Shown: piece after piece, positions 1-10,344 of the stretch
How positions within the stretch are numbered: the first letter of the stretch is position 1
How the letters are laid out: each line of letters opens with the position of its first letter
Origin: Blastomyces gilchristii SLH14081
Taxonomy: Eukaryota; Ascomycota; Eurotiomycetes; Onygenales; Ajellomycetaceae
DNA: 64,000 nt
Assembly (NCBI RefSeq): GCF_000003855.2
Contig: NW_003101653.1
Coordinates: 389,000 to 452,999 of the forward strand
Reading direction: 5' to 3'
Translations under genes and position numbers: made by a program
Notes under the pieces: generated by a model
Told to the model about the DNA's origin: nothing
What the model saw: the letters and a program-made list of their open reading frames with translations, nothing else
Databases searched by the model: none

Positions 1-29
1 ACTTTCCAACAGTGTTCACATCCACAACA

Positions 30-1009
30 ATGAGTAAGATGGGAGATTTCGATGCTGTCCGCAAGGATATCATCGCAGAGATGAAGAAGCCGGGATATGA
101 CGACGGTAGCGCTGGTCCTGTCTTTGTCCGTCTAGCCTGGTAAGAATGTCCTTACTCAGAGTGCTGGTTCTTCCCACCCATCACGATATCTAACTGGCTT
201 TTGCTCTTCATCCAGGCACTCATCCGGCACCTATGACAAGGAGACCGACACAGGCGGCTCCAATGGCGCTGGGATGCGCTATGAAGGCGAAAGGCGGGGA
301 TCCCGCCAACGCCGGCCTCGAACACGCCCGCACATTCCTCGAACCCATCAAGAAAAGACATCCCTGGATCACATACTCAGACCTCTGGACACTAGCGGGC
401 GTAGTCGCCATCAAAGCCATGGGCGGTCCCGACGTCCCCTGGAAGCCCGGCCGGACTGATTTCGTCGATGACTCCAAAATACCACCCCGGGGCCGCCTAC
501 CAGACGCCACGCAGGGCAGCGACCACCTCCGCCACATCTTCTACCGCATGGGCTTCAACGACCAGGAAATTGTCGCGCTCTCGGGTGCCCACACGCTGGG
601 ACGCACACATAAGAACCGCAGCGGTTTCGAGGGCCCGTGGGTGCACAACCCAACGCGCTTCTCGAATCAGTATTTCAAGCTGTTGAAGTCACTGGAATGG
701 AAGCCAACGACGCTGTCGAATGGAGTCAAGCAGTTCAACTATGTGGATCCGGACATGGAGGATGAGGAGCCGCTGATGATGTTGCCGACGGACATGGCGC
801 TGTTGTCAGACGTGGAGTTTGCGAAATGGGTGTTCGTGTATGCAGAGGATAAGGAACTGTTCTTTGACCACTTTTCCAAGGTGTTTGCCAAGTTGCTGGA
901 GTTGGGTATCAAGCGGGATGCTCAGGGAAATATTACCAATACCGATAACAAGCTGGGTGGCTATGTTTCTGCACCGAAGAAGTCTGATACGCCACGCGCG
1001 AGGTTGTGA
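30..1009 (+). CDS. CCP1: Cytochrome c peroxidase, with an apparent 1-nt frameshift
   Basis: Class I haem peroxidase that reduces H2O2 using ferrocytochrome c. Exon 1 runs 30-139, intron 140-215 (GTAAGA...CCAG), exon 2 216-1009. Joining them gives the distal haem motif RLAWHSSGTYD (Arg34, Trp37, His38). Further on are the proximal-His motif LSGAHTLGR, the Trp in GFEGPW (Trp191 of yeast CCP) and the Asp in MLPTDMAL. The exon-2 frame is correct up to MRYEGE; at about 289-292 (GAAAGG) one extra base shifts the frame, after which GGDPANAG and everything to the stop is well conserved. This is a real 1-nt insertion or a sequencing error in an A run. ATG30 is the likely start, but the frame is open to the window edge and TTTCCAACAG just upstream could be a splice acceptor, so an upstream exon (for example a mitochondrial leader) is possible. 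Confidence 0.9.
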
Positions 1010-2032
1010 TTCCTCTTTTTTCTTTTCTTTAGCACAACTCTTACCTCCTGGTTAAGTATCTTTGCTTTTTGTCGCCGCCTCCTTGTCGTGCTGCGATTTC
1101 TTTTGTTTGTCCTTTTGCAAAAGCATAATTAGCGTTATATTTTGCGAAGTGTCATGATAGAAACTGTATAGAAGATAGACTCAATATAACACCTCTCTTA
1201 AAACACTCCATATATTAGTTGACCAGCCTGAAAGGAGAGTTCCCATGAGCTGTATGTACCCTTAACAAAGGAAATAGAGGGTTAGGTGTTGTGAAGAAAT
1301 CACGGAAAAAGAAAAAAACCAAATAGACAAGGAAGTAGAAAATATAAGAAGACAATCAAAGCTAGTTTACAGGGGAATCATCCCGTATTTCTTATTGATA
1401 CCCTGTTCCTTTCAGCCGCGGGAATGAATTAAAAATGCGGAGAAATCATCGCTAAGCTCAAAATATGGATCTTCGCTAGCCTAGTTAAGTATCATAATTT
1501 TATTCGCCTTAAGAAATACCAGTATAGATTTACTTTTTTTGCTGCAGTTATTCGATGAGGCTCCTTGGAAACCATGCTAAAATGGAAGACTCTGGTCATG
1601 GTAGAGCGGGCATGTAGTCCATCAAAGGTTGTCTAGAGAAGAAATAAAATAATATAATAAATGGCAGTTGAAGTTGGAGGGGAAATCCGAGGATGTTGTT
1701 CCCGATGCTACGTCCAATTGGCCGCCAAATTTAAAATTGCCATTCCCTAGAACAACTACTAGAGACGCACGCATAAAAGTTTAACAAGCGTATAAGGAGA
1801 ACAAGCCCAAAATGCGAAAATAAAAAGATAAAGGAAATAGAAAACTTAGAGGAAAAAATGACGAATCTGCCTGGAACAAACCATACGGCAGGAAAATGGA
1901 CTATATCGGAAAACATCATATATAGGAAACATGGACAGAGAGGATAAACCCTCATCGCAGACGGACCTGACCTGGAGACCAATAAGCAGGCAGATCTCTT
2001 CTTAATTTTTTGTCTTTCTATGGTTCTTCTTT
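1010..2032. other. Intergenic region between convergent genes
   Basis: Holds the 3' flank of the peroxidase gene (T-rich just after the stop) and the 3' flank of the opposing gene that ends at 2033. A/T-rich with short homopolymers. I see no gene, RNA or repeat. Confidence 0.6.
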
Positions 2033-4695
2033 TCATTTTCTTTTCAGGCTCTTTCCCCTTCTCTGTCTTTTTTCACGCGGGCCGGATTCTTCGGCTTCAT
2101 ATTCTGGTGGTTCCTTACGCTTCGCGGGTCCTCTACTTGTTCCAGGTCCTTGGGGAAGCAGAGCTTCATCCGGATACATATCGAAGAGCTCTTGGAGTGG
2201 ACTAAAGGTTTCTTCCCCTTGGACTTGTTGGGATGATGGTAGTCTCCCGCCTGCGAAATAATTTTCAAGCGGAAAGGCGTACGTGGTAGGGCCGATGTCT
2301 GGTAACGGCGGAATTGCCGATGCTGGCTGGGAACTAAAAGTCTGCTGCCCGCCTGCATGCTCAGGACTTGGCTGGGCGTGGCCCGGCTGTGGAGACATTC
2401 CTGGCATCGGTTGTGTATAATTGGTAAAGAAGGGTGACCTTTTCCGGCGATCCGTTAGCTAGACAGATTCGACAATTATGGTGGAAGGGTGGCTACCTAC
2501 ATTGGGGGGTCATCTACGGAAAGCCCTAAACCGTGAGGGTCTAGAGGGTCAGAAGGCATTCCCGGAAATAGGGGGTCTAGAACTTCCCCGTGCTCGAGCG
2601 CCTGGCTTATGGGAACTCGTGATGAGTCCGGCATGTATTCTGGAGAGAGAGGTTTCAACGGGCTTGCAAATTCTACATTCTCATTCGGGCGACCAAACTC
2701 TGGGCCAATGTTTGCGGCGTCACCAAGATAGTCTGGAGGAGGTGGCATTTGAGCCCTAGGCATGGAGGGTCGATCTACTTGGTCCTCGTGTGGTTGTGGT
2801 AACCGCTGATAGCCACTACGATTGTGAGAACTCACGTGTGAAAGGGGTTCTGGTGCTGCCTGTATGCCTTGTCGAGGCGGTCCAGAATCTCCCGGGTATT
2901 GCAAGGCTTCGTCTCCATATTGAAGAGCCCTTGTTGCCTTAGCGGGTTGGGCTCTCGAACCCTCCGGAGGCCCTCTCTTGGTTGGGCCTGGCTGCTTGGG
3001 AGGGGGGATGATCTGTGGGTTCGTAGGCTGAGAAGATATTGCGGCTTTGGGATAGCCTGTGGAATGTTTAATTCCTCGCTGTGGGCTGGCGGCAGGGACG
3101 CCAATAGTTTGAGAACTGCTTCCGGGAGGGTATTGAATTTCTCCATGCTTAATTACAGAATCTTGACAGGAGGATACCACATGTTTCGCAGCTTGCAGGA
3201 CTCCTCTCAGATTTATTTCTTCAGGTACAAGGATCTTTTCATAGAAGAGGAGCGCGGGTTGCCCACTTTGCCACCCTGATAATGGAACACGCTCCGATTG
3301 TTCTGGATATTTAAAAGACTCCATTTTGATCTGCCAGTCGCACTCCCGCGGAGCATACCTTCGCAGATTTCTCTCATCAACCTTTTCATGTCGCTTGTAG
3401 TCACTCCAGAAGAGGACGTATTGGAAAGAGTTGCCACTCATGATTGGGTATATTCCACCCAACCATCGGTATTTCGCTCTCCTTCGCTGGCACTTCCAGT
3501 CGTAATATTCGATGGTGACTTCCGTGGCGGTGTGAGAAGTCGGCGGTGTTTTAGGGTCTGTCACAAACGCCAATCGCAATGGTAGCTCATGAAACCTGCG
3601 TTGAAGCTGATGGGTGGAGACTGGGGCCATTTCGAGCCCTGATAAATTACAGTAACATTTCGTCACATATAATTCTTCGAAAAAGCGGGCCATTTGTGCC
3701 TGGATGGTATTTTCCGTTGTGTCCGTGCTGATACCACTGAGTGGTATGCACCCAGTGGACGATGGCATTTCAATCCCTCCTTCGTGGAGAGGCTTATGGG
3801 TGTATCGAACAAGAAATTGATGAAAAGAGCTAGTACAGCCCTCCCATATCGCCGCAATAAGCCTGTCCTTGTACTTCCTCTTATAAATCACATCTTGCCC
3901 TAGCATCTCAGTAATATTGTGCTTGACTGTTGCTACTTGTTCGAATCGAGCTTCTGGTGACAACTTTGGGGTTCGCTTGAGTGTATGGTAATCTGAGTCA
4001 CATCCCCAATCTAGATAAATCAACTCCAGGAACCATTTCGCCTGGTCTTTAAGTGTCGAATGCCAGTTCAATGGTGTCCGGTCGGCTTTCGTGCAACCAG
4101 CATCAAGCAAGTATGCAGCGGCAATCGTGCAGTCTAGAATATCGTCAAGATGTTCATCTTCAGCCGCGCCCTGGCCATGCAAGCGATTGTCCATAGCCCT
4201 TCGCTGAGTGTGCTTAATGCGATGATTCTCCGACGCATTTGGCAAGATTGGAAACGCGGATGGGCATCGTTCAAGGCTCTGATAAGGGAAATGGAATATG
4301 GCTTTTCGAAAATATTCCATTGGTACATTGTTAGCCGGAGGGGGGTGGTCAAGGGAAAATGGTAATGCAGAACACTCTGGTCGTAGAAGGCCAGGGCCTG
4401 CATCTGAGTTGCATTTCTCGAAGTCCTCTTGACTGGGCTTCAAATCGTCTCGCATATAATAAACAATCTTGACGAGGTGTCGAAATACCGCCTCATCCTC
4501 ATGCTGGGCTAATGAATACTCAAAGCCCCATCCGTAGTGCTTGAACAACTTTTCAAGATTTTCCGAGGGAGAGGCTTTTGAGGTATAATCTTCTAATGTT
4601 TTGTTATAGAGCTTGGTGGGGTCTCCTGGCCCTTTTAAATGGTCAATTTTAAATTTGGGATACGATGAGTCCCACATCGGTACCTTTCTACCCAT
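2033..4695 (-). CDS. Uncharacterised fungal protein, probably nuclear, two exons (866 aa)
   Basis: Exon 1 is 4695-2501 and exon 2 is 2438-2033. The 62-nt intron (GTAGGT...AAAAG, with CTAAC at 2457-2453) keeps phase and gives exactly 867 codons including the stop. Without splicing the protein ends early at DDPPM; splicing joins it to SPFFTNYTQP and adds about 135 residues. The N-terminal half (about residues 1-490) is folded-looking, rich in aromatics and charge, and I do not recognise a domain in it. From about 520 the protein is Pro/Gln/Ser-rich and probably disordered. The C-terminus carries basic clusters (AKRKEPPEYE, REKRQRRGKSLKRK) that look like a bipartite nuclear localisation signal. 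Function unknown. No damage is visible, so I treat it as intact. Confidence 0.8.
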
Positions 4696-5541
4696 TGGTC
4701 CACAAAGATAGAAAAGCAGATTAAGAAAAGAAAAGAAAAAGAAGTCGGGGTGGGGAGAAGTTAAGAAATAGAGGTATGATGCTGCGTATGCTCTGTGCGC
4801 CGTGCTGCGGGTTCTGGGCTTTGGGTTCTGGATTCTTCGTTCTGCGCGTGCGAACAGAGCTCGAGGGATTTAAGTAGTATAAGCATACCGGGAAAGCGGT
4901 GATTATATCGAAGTTGATACATGATTTAAAAAAAGAATAATGAATCAATCAGTCAGTCAGTAAATAAATAAAATTCAATAAAAAATATAAAGGGAGAACT
5001 AATACATTGTTATTGTTTCAGCAACAATGATGAAGAAAAAAAATATAGGTCATAATACATAGAATCGACCAGCCAGTTCATGGCAAGGTCGGGTGAAGCA
5101 TGTTAAAAGCCTTTTGAAGTTGAAACAGCTTTTAACAAGAAATATCCGATGAAGAGGCTCAGTGGACAACGGCATTCATTCAAGGAGTTGACTGTTTCAT
5201 CTCACCTTGACAGAAATCCCTTTGAGGCAAACCACCCATCTATCTGTTGGCAACATCTTGGATCTGGCCGCCATGGGCGCGCGCGTATTGTATTGCACTC
5301 GGCAAATGCCTCTATATGTGGATTTTTTTAATCTTAAAATATGAGAAAGTAGTATGGGGGCGCCGTAGGCGGATACCTTCTGGGATTCAACATCCTCGCT
5401 GAAAATAAAGAAGCTTGGTCGAGTTTAACTTCATACTCCGTAGTCCAAACGAATATGGGGTTGTCTAGTAACTAGGGAATCACTGGGGAAAGCTCTTCGG
5501 CGGTAAATTTGTAACCACTGAAGGGTTTTTCCTTTCCCTTT

Positions 5542-5543
<2 letters not shown>

Positions 5544-5572
<29 letters not shown>
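5544..5572. repeat. Poly-T tract (29 nt)
   Basis: Uninterrupted run of 29 T, preceded by a pyrimidine-rich stretch. It could be a microsatellite or the tail scar of a minus-strand retroposed sequence. No target-site duplication or retroelement body is recognisable beside it. Confidence 0.8.
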
Positions 5573-7179
5573 GGTGACGGGAGGGAATGCAGATAGACGA
5601 CGATTTATTCCAAAGAATAGAATGAAAACCTGTCAGTAACTAACTCAAACTGATAACATCTCTCATATAACTTACCCCCTCTTCTTCCTTGATTTCTCCA
5701 CCACTCAACATCCACTCTATGGATCAAAATATGCCTTTCAAATCAAGAACATTGTGTGAAGAGAATTCTTCAGCTATTATCAATATTATTTTAAGTTTAC
5801 CTATTACTCAGACTTTGAAACTGCCCTGCTCTAATTATCTACTGTGAAAAAACAAGAAAGAAGCAGAATAAAAGTTTCAAAAAATATTCCGAACAGTTTC
5901 TAAACTCTCTTAGAGACTCACGATTAATATTATTTTATTTCTCTCAGCGAATAGGAATAATTTCTTTCATTCTCTATTCAACTGTCATGGTTATTGAGCC
6001 GCCGGGTCTGGGCTCTTCAGATTAAAAAGACATAATCAGTGAGTGTATGAGCTGCTACCTAGGTATAAACTGAGATTCCAAATCTCAACTGATTTTCATT
6101 TCATCACATATCTAAATAAATTTTGAGAAATATATTAAAGATTATATTATTCTTTATTGATCTAGCTATTCAAATCATGTATCTAAAGCCATATTATATA
6201 CTTGGTTGAGATTTTATTTAATAAATAGAGGGAGGGGGTTGATATTTATATTCTCAGCCCCGGAGCCCCTGGCCTGGTACACTGACTTGCCACTACACTA
6301 CTGTACATGTACATTATTATTACATAGACGTGCTCAAGTCATGATTCAAGAAAAAAGTGCAGAGGTCACTTTCAGGAGTCAAATAACATCTCCTGATTCT
6401 TTGTCGAGGTGGTGAAGAAAAACCTTTACTCGACCGCTGATAAGACAGTTTAACCAGACTGTTGATTGCCCGCCGGGCTCCATCATGAAATCTTGAAGCA
6501 ATTTATGCAAGCAACTGGCATTCCTGCCGCAAACGCTAAGTTGTCGTTGGGGATGTTCTCACTCGATCAAGCCCGGCCTAGACTGTAGAGATTTCGAAAA
6601 TTCGAGGCCAGATAGGCGTCCAAGAACATGCACGATAGTAGTTAACTACTAACTACGTCATCCGTGCCTAGAGGTAAGAGGCGGAAGCAAAGATGTGTCC
6701 GTCCCTGTTATTCGCATTTGAGCAACGCAGAGAGAGAGGCAATTTGATAGTGTTCTGATAGCTGGTCTCGAGTGCAAATGTGCTAGCCACGAGCTAGGGC
6801 GTGATAGATTGTGAGCGAGCGCTTTCGCCATCATCTGAAAAAAGGAGTAACTTATTAGTTACTCCAAGTCTGCAAAGGGAACATATTGTATTCTCTGTTC
6901 TCCATGAAGCATGGAGAGAACCGTGGTCTCACCGCCAAAAGCCAACATTTCTCAACCTTCTCCTCATCAAAGAAACTGCAAGACAATGGGTTGAAAGAGC
7001 AAGTGATGCTTTGAAAGGGACAATAGCATCCAGTCGGACAATTTGAAACATGGAGTTTCTTCGAAGTTGGCCGTTCGTGTTTGTGTTGAGCTCAGTGTGG
7101 TTTGCAACAAAACTGCTGGGGCGCACAAGGAATACCTACCGGGCCTTCAATAAATCTGACTCGCAAGAACAGAAGTTAC

Positions 7180-7228
7180 AGGGGCTGCACGCCTAACCTG
7201 GCTGCCGAGCTCCAGGCATGCAGCCCCT
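7180..7228. repeat. GC-rich inverted repeat (hairpin), 15-nt arms
   Basis: AGGGGCTGCACGCCT at 7180-7194 pairs with AGGCATGCAGCCCCT at 7214-7228, 14 of 15 positions matching, around a 19-nt loop. It is far from any gene end I can define, so a terminator role is unlikely. It may be the fused ends of a small inverted-repeat element. Confidence 0.7.
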
Positions 7229-7875
7229 AAACCAGCCCCGAATCTTTGGGGGTTCATCAATCATCCATCATCCACGAACTGTACCATGAATGTATGTACT
7301 GTACCCGCTTTACTGTCTAAATTTCTAGCGTCCATTGATTTAATTATCCTAGCGCCTGAAAAGTATACAGATTCCTACTTATCTCCAGGCTGCCAAGCCT
7401 CCATGGAAAATAGTCATTCTGGCCACGAGAAGTAAATAAGCTATATCCTCGATTTCCCTTATCAAAATAAGAAGAAATTCTGTTTCGAACTTCGCTTTTT
7501 GTTATTATTGGCCGGTTCAAAACGAGGGGAGGTCAGAAATAAAACAAAAGCCTGGTTTTTTCTTTTACCCCTTCACTGTCATTGTGCAATTTGTGTATTG
7601 TTCCCCGTATTTCCCACGTTTCATGCCATTTCATATTTTATTTTATTTATCTTCCCCTTTGACGAAGATACTGGGGACTAATCATGGACAATGGCTCCAG
7701 AAGCAGACTACCAGTGGGTTGTCTTCCCTCCCTTCCATGAAACACTGTTTAATAGCACAAATACCCTTTAGAAATCACAAAGTCAGAAAGGATGGAACCC
7801 CGGCTCTCTCCATTTCCCGTATAACTTCGAATGTTTAGCTGCACCAGCACCAAAAAGGCTATGTGTGGAAATAAG

Positions 7876-8583
7876 CTAACACCTCCTCCACTTGAGGAGC
7901 ACAATGTGGCCAAACCGTCCATCCACCGACATGCTTGCGAGTTTACACGCCCCGTGCACATTCACCTCCTGCTTCACGTTGAGCATGGTTTGGGTCGAGC
8001 CACAGGGCGACCAGGTATCCCAAGCTATCACATTATGCTTGGAGAAATGCTCGGATGTAGGGCCCTTAAAGTCAACTGTGCTAGTCGCCTATGGTTTTGT
8101 GTTATGTGCATTAGTGGGTGATTGACTGATGGATTCATTCCCTCACACCACCCCGTGCGAATAGTCTTTTAGAAAGGGGGTCAAAAATTAAGCCATACCT
8201 GGTCCGTCTCTCCAGAGAAATAATACGTGGTCTTGAAGCTTGCGGTCGAGTCCCCATGCAGGGAAACATGGCCCTTATACTCAGCTCCAAAGATGGAGAA
8301 CGACCAGCCACAAGGATAAACAAGGTCAAAGTTCAGTTGGCAAAACCTGCGCTGGCCCTTCGGGGAAGTCCCTGGACCGCCCCTGGCATACAGGTCTCTT
8401 GTCCTGACGGGGCACTTGGTGCCGTGGTCATCAATTTTTATGAATAATGTTCCTTGGCTACACTCCGTGCCGCCATAGATTACTCCCCTAAGCTGCACGT
8501 CCGCCGGGCTGATATCCGCCTGTGGCAACAGGCACAGTAGCTGATGCGAGAGAGATCAGAGAAAGGATGGATAGATACTTCAT
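7876..8583 (-). CDS. Secreted DUF4360-family protein, with an apparent 1-nt frameshift after the signal peptide
   Basis: Family of small secreted Cys-containing fungal proteins; molecular function unknown. ATG8583 begins a typical signal peptide (MKYLSILSLISLASATVPVA). The body reads from about 8525 in another frame: QADISPADVQLRGVIYGG, then the family pattern PGTSPKGQRRFCQLNFDL and GHVSLHGDSTASFKTTYYF. A 110-nt intron (8198-8089, GTATGG...CCATAG, CTAAT branch) joins SGETDQ in phase 0 to ATSTVDFKGP, leading to the conserved WSPCGSTQTMLNV and the stop at 7878-7876. The leader and body frames differ by one base near 8525-8528, and there is no room for an intron there (a stop lies in the body frame just upstream). 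The gene therefore looks frameshifted, or the sequence has a one-base error. If corrected, the protein would be about 200 residues, normal for the family. Confidence 0.8.
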
Positions 8584-8985
8584 TCTGAATTGTCAGCGAG
8601 GGAAGGGGTATTGGCTATTGGGGTAATATTTGGGGTTTCAGGCTTATGGATATAAATAGAGAGGTGAAGAAGACGAACTAGTGAGAAAAAAATGATCCCC
8701 AAGGCATGGGAGCTGGGGAAAGGAAAGTGTAGATCTCAAGATGGAGACTCCATGCCAATTTAAATACGTGCGAGCCCAGGGAATTGAGGTGGAGGTTGGT
8801 TTACTCAATCTCATCCCTATGAAGAATTTTCAGCCGCAACTGTCGATTGAGATCGCACTTGGTGAGCATTTGTTTGCCATCCTCCGCCTTTTTCCCTTAC
8901 CCTAGACGCACAGGAATTCCATCTCAAACAAATAATAAGCGCCAAGCCCGCTATAGTTGTAGGGTTCAGTCAACAGCTCTGTCGG
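8584..8985. other. Intergenic region upstream of the DUF4360 gene
   Basis: Probable promoter side of the minus-strand secreted-protein gene, ending at the 10-bp direct repeat that flanks the next transposon. The sequence TATAAATA at 8649-8656 lies about 70 nt upstream of that gene's ATG and could be a TATA element. Nothing else identified. Confidence 0.4.
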
Positions 8986-9737
8986 TGTATACAGAAAACT
9001 TGACCTCGCTAAGTGCGCCACTTGACCTCGTTACATAATCATGACCCTGACCTCGCATAATACAGTAATAATCAGTTGGTAATTGACTTTCAACCTTTCA
9101 ATCCACTCATTCATTCAGCTCATCAATCAATCAAAGCATGTATAGCTGATTCATAATCAATTAAATAAACAGATAAATTCATATAGAATATAAAGAGATG
9201 TTTTACAGAATTTTAAAATATATCAAGATAAAAATATTTAATAATTGATTTTAAATTGATTTTAAATTGATTCTGAATTGATTATAGTAATAAAAATAGA
9301 TTTAATCTATATATTTAAGTAATTAATAATTGATTGAAAATCAGTTGATAATCAATTCAGTATTATTATTAAATTCAAGAATAATTTCAGTATTAAATTG
9401 ATTTTGAATTGATTTTGAATTGATTCTGAATTAATTGTTAATTAATTATAGTAATAAAATAAATTCAATCTGTATATTTAAGTAATTAATAATTGATTGA
9501 AAATCAGTTAATAATCAATTCAGTGTAAATTATATAAATACTTACTTTATTATTAAATTCAAGAATAATTTCAGTATTAAATTGATGGTAAATAATTAAG
9601 AAAGAAAGAGTGGTTTCAAATTACAAGAAAAGATGTATTGAGCGAGGTCAGGTAGTGGCACGGGCCACATTTGCGAGGTCAGCTTACATAACGAGGTCAA
9701 GTGGCGCACTTAGCGAGGTCAAGTTTTCTGCTTCCTG
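8986..9737. mobile_element. Non-autonomous inverted-repeat DNA transposon (752 bp)
   Basis: Perfect 42-bp terminal inverted repeats at 8992-9033 and 9689-9730, starting CAGAAAACTTGACCTCG. The octamer TGACCTCG recurs near the ends, always pointing inward: three times on the left (9001, 9023, 9048) and four times as its complement on the right (9643, 9674, 9692, 9714). A 10-bp direct repeat, GCTCTGTCGG, flanks the unit (8976-8985 and 9738-9747) and is the probable target-site duplication, separated from the matching inverted repeats by 6-7 unmatched bases. The AT-rich interior has no ORF and contains a tandem duplication. Duplications of 9-11 bp suggest a Mutator-like origin, while arrays of subterminal repeats also occur in other superfamilies, so I leave it unassigned. 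Confidence 0.88.
9245..9581. repeat. Tandem duplication inside the 752-bp transposon
   Basis: Block 9245-9396 is repeated at 9397-9581 with the same order of landmarks: TTGATTTTRAATTGATTTT, then TATTTAAGTAATTAATAATT, then ATTCAAGAATAATTTCAGTA. The second copy has about 30 extra bases. The two copies are clearly diverged, so the duplication is not recent. Confidence 0.75.
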
Positions 9738-10344
9738 GCTCTGTCGGGACCGCATCCTTCATGCACAGCTGATATTTAGTCTATAAAACCGAGTACTAAT
9801 ACCCACAATCAAACTTCCCCTGGCGTGCAACTGAAAATGGGAGCACAGTCCATCGGTCCGCTGCTCATAGGTATATTCTGGAGGAAGTTATCGCTGTAAC
9901 TATAAAACAAGCAAGCCACTGAGTAGGTGGCGTCCACACCTTGTTCTAGAAATTCGCCAGGAAGAAATTGCAGGTGGATGAAGGGTGAAAATCAAAAGAC
10001 TGAGGTATCGTATGCCTGGCTATGGAGAATAGAAACTGGACAAGGGGCGGTTTATTGTTACCCCCCCTTTCCACCCTTCTACCTCGCCTCCTCTAGCCAC
10101 CGATGTTGGAAGTGGCACTCTATCTCATTCAAAGGGGTACTGGAATCTTTCCTTTTGAGGGAGAATAAGAGTTCGAGGATAATCATAACATTCAGCAGCA
10201 GACTTGGAATCAGAGCAGTTCCATCTTCCAGAATTCCTGAGGCGGAGAGTCGAGACCACTGTTGCTTTATGAAAAGATCTCCAGGCTAGGATCCTGGACT
10301 CATAACTAGGACTGTAGATCAGTTGATCACCATAAATTTCACTC
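9738..10344. other. Intergenic, nothing recognised
   Basis: Ordinary-composition sequence between the transposon and the truncated 3' end of the glutamate decarboxylase pseudogene. Open frames here have no recognisable content. The lost C-terminal end of the decarboxylase would be expected here, but I could not find it. Confidence 0.4.

Larger units (their letters stand above)
4696..7875. other. Long intergenic region without a recognisable gene
   Basis: About 3.2 kb. The left end is the promoter side of the gene starting at 4695. It contains a 29-nt T run, an A/T-rich stretch around 5630-6230 and a strong hairpin at 7180-7228. Short open frames are present but none has a recognisable domain, intron structure or plausible composition. 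Confidence 0.5.
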
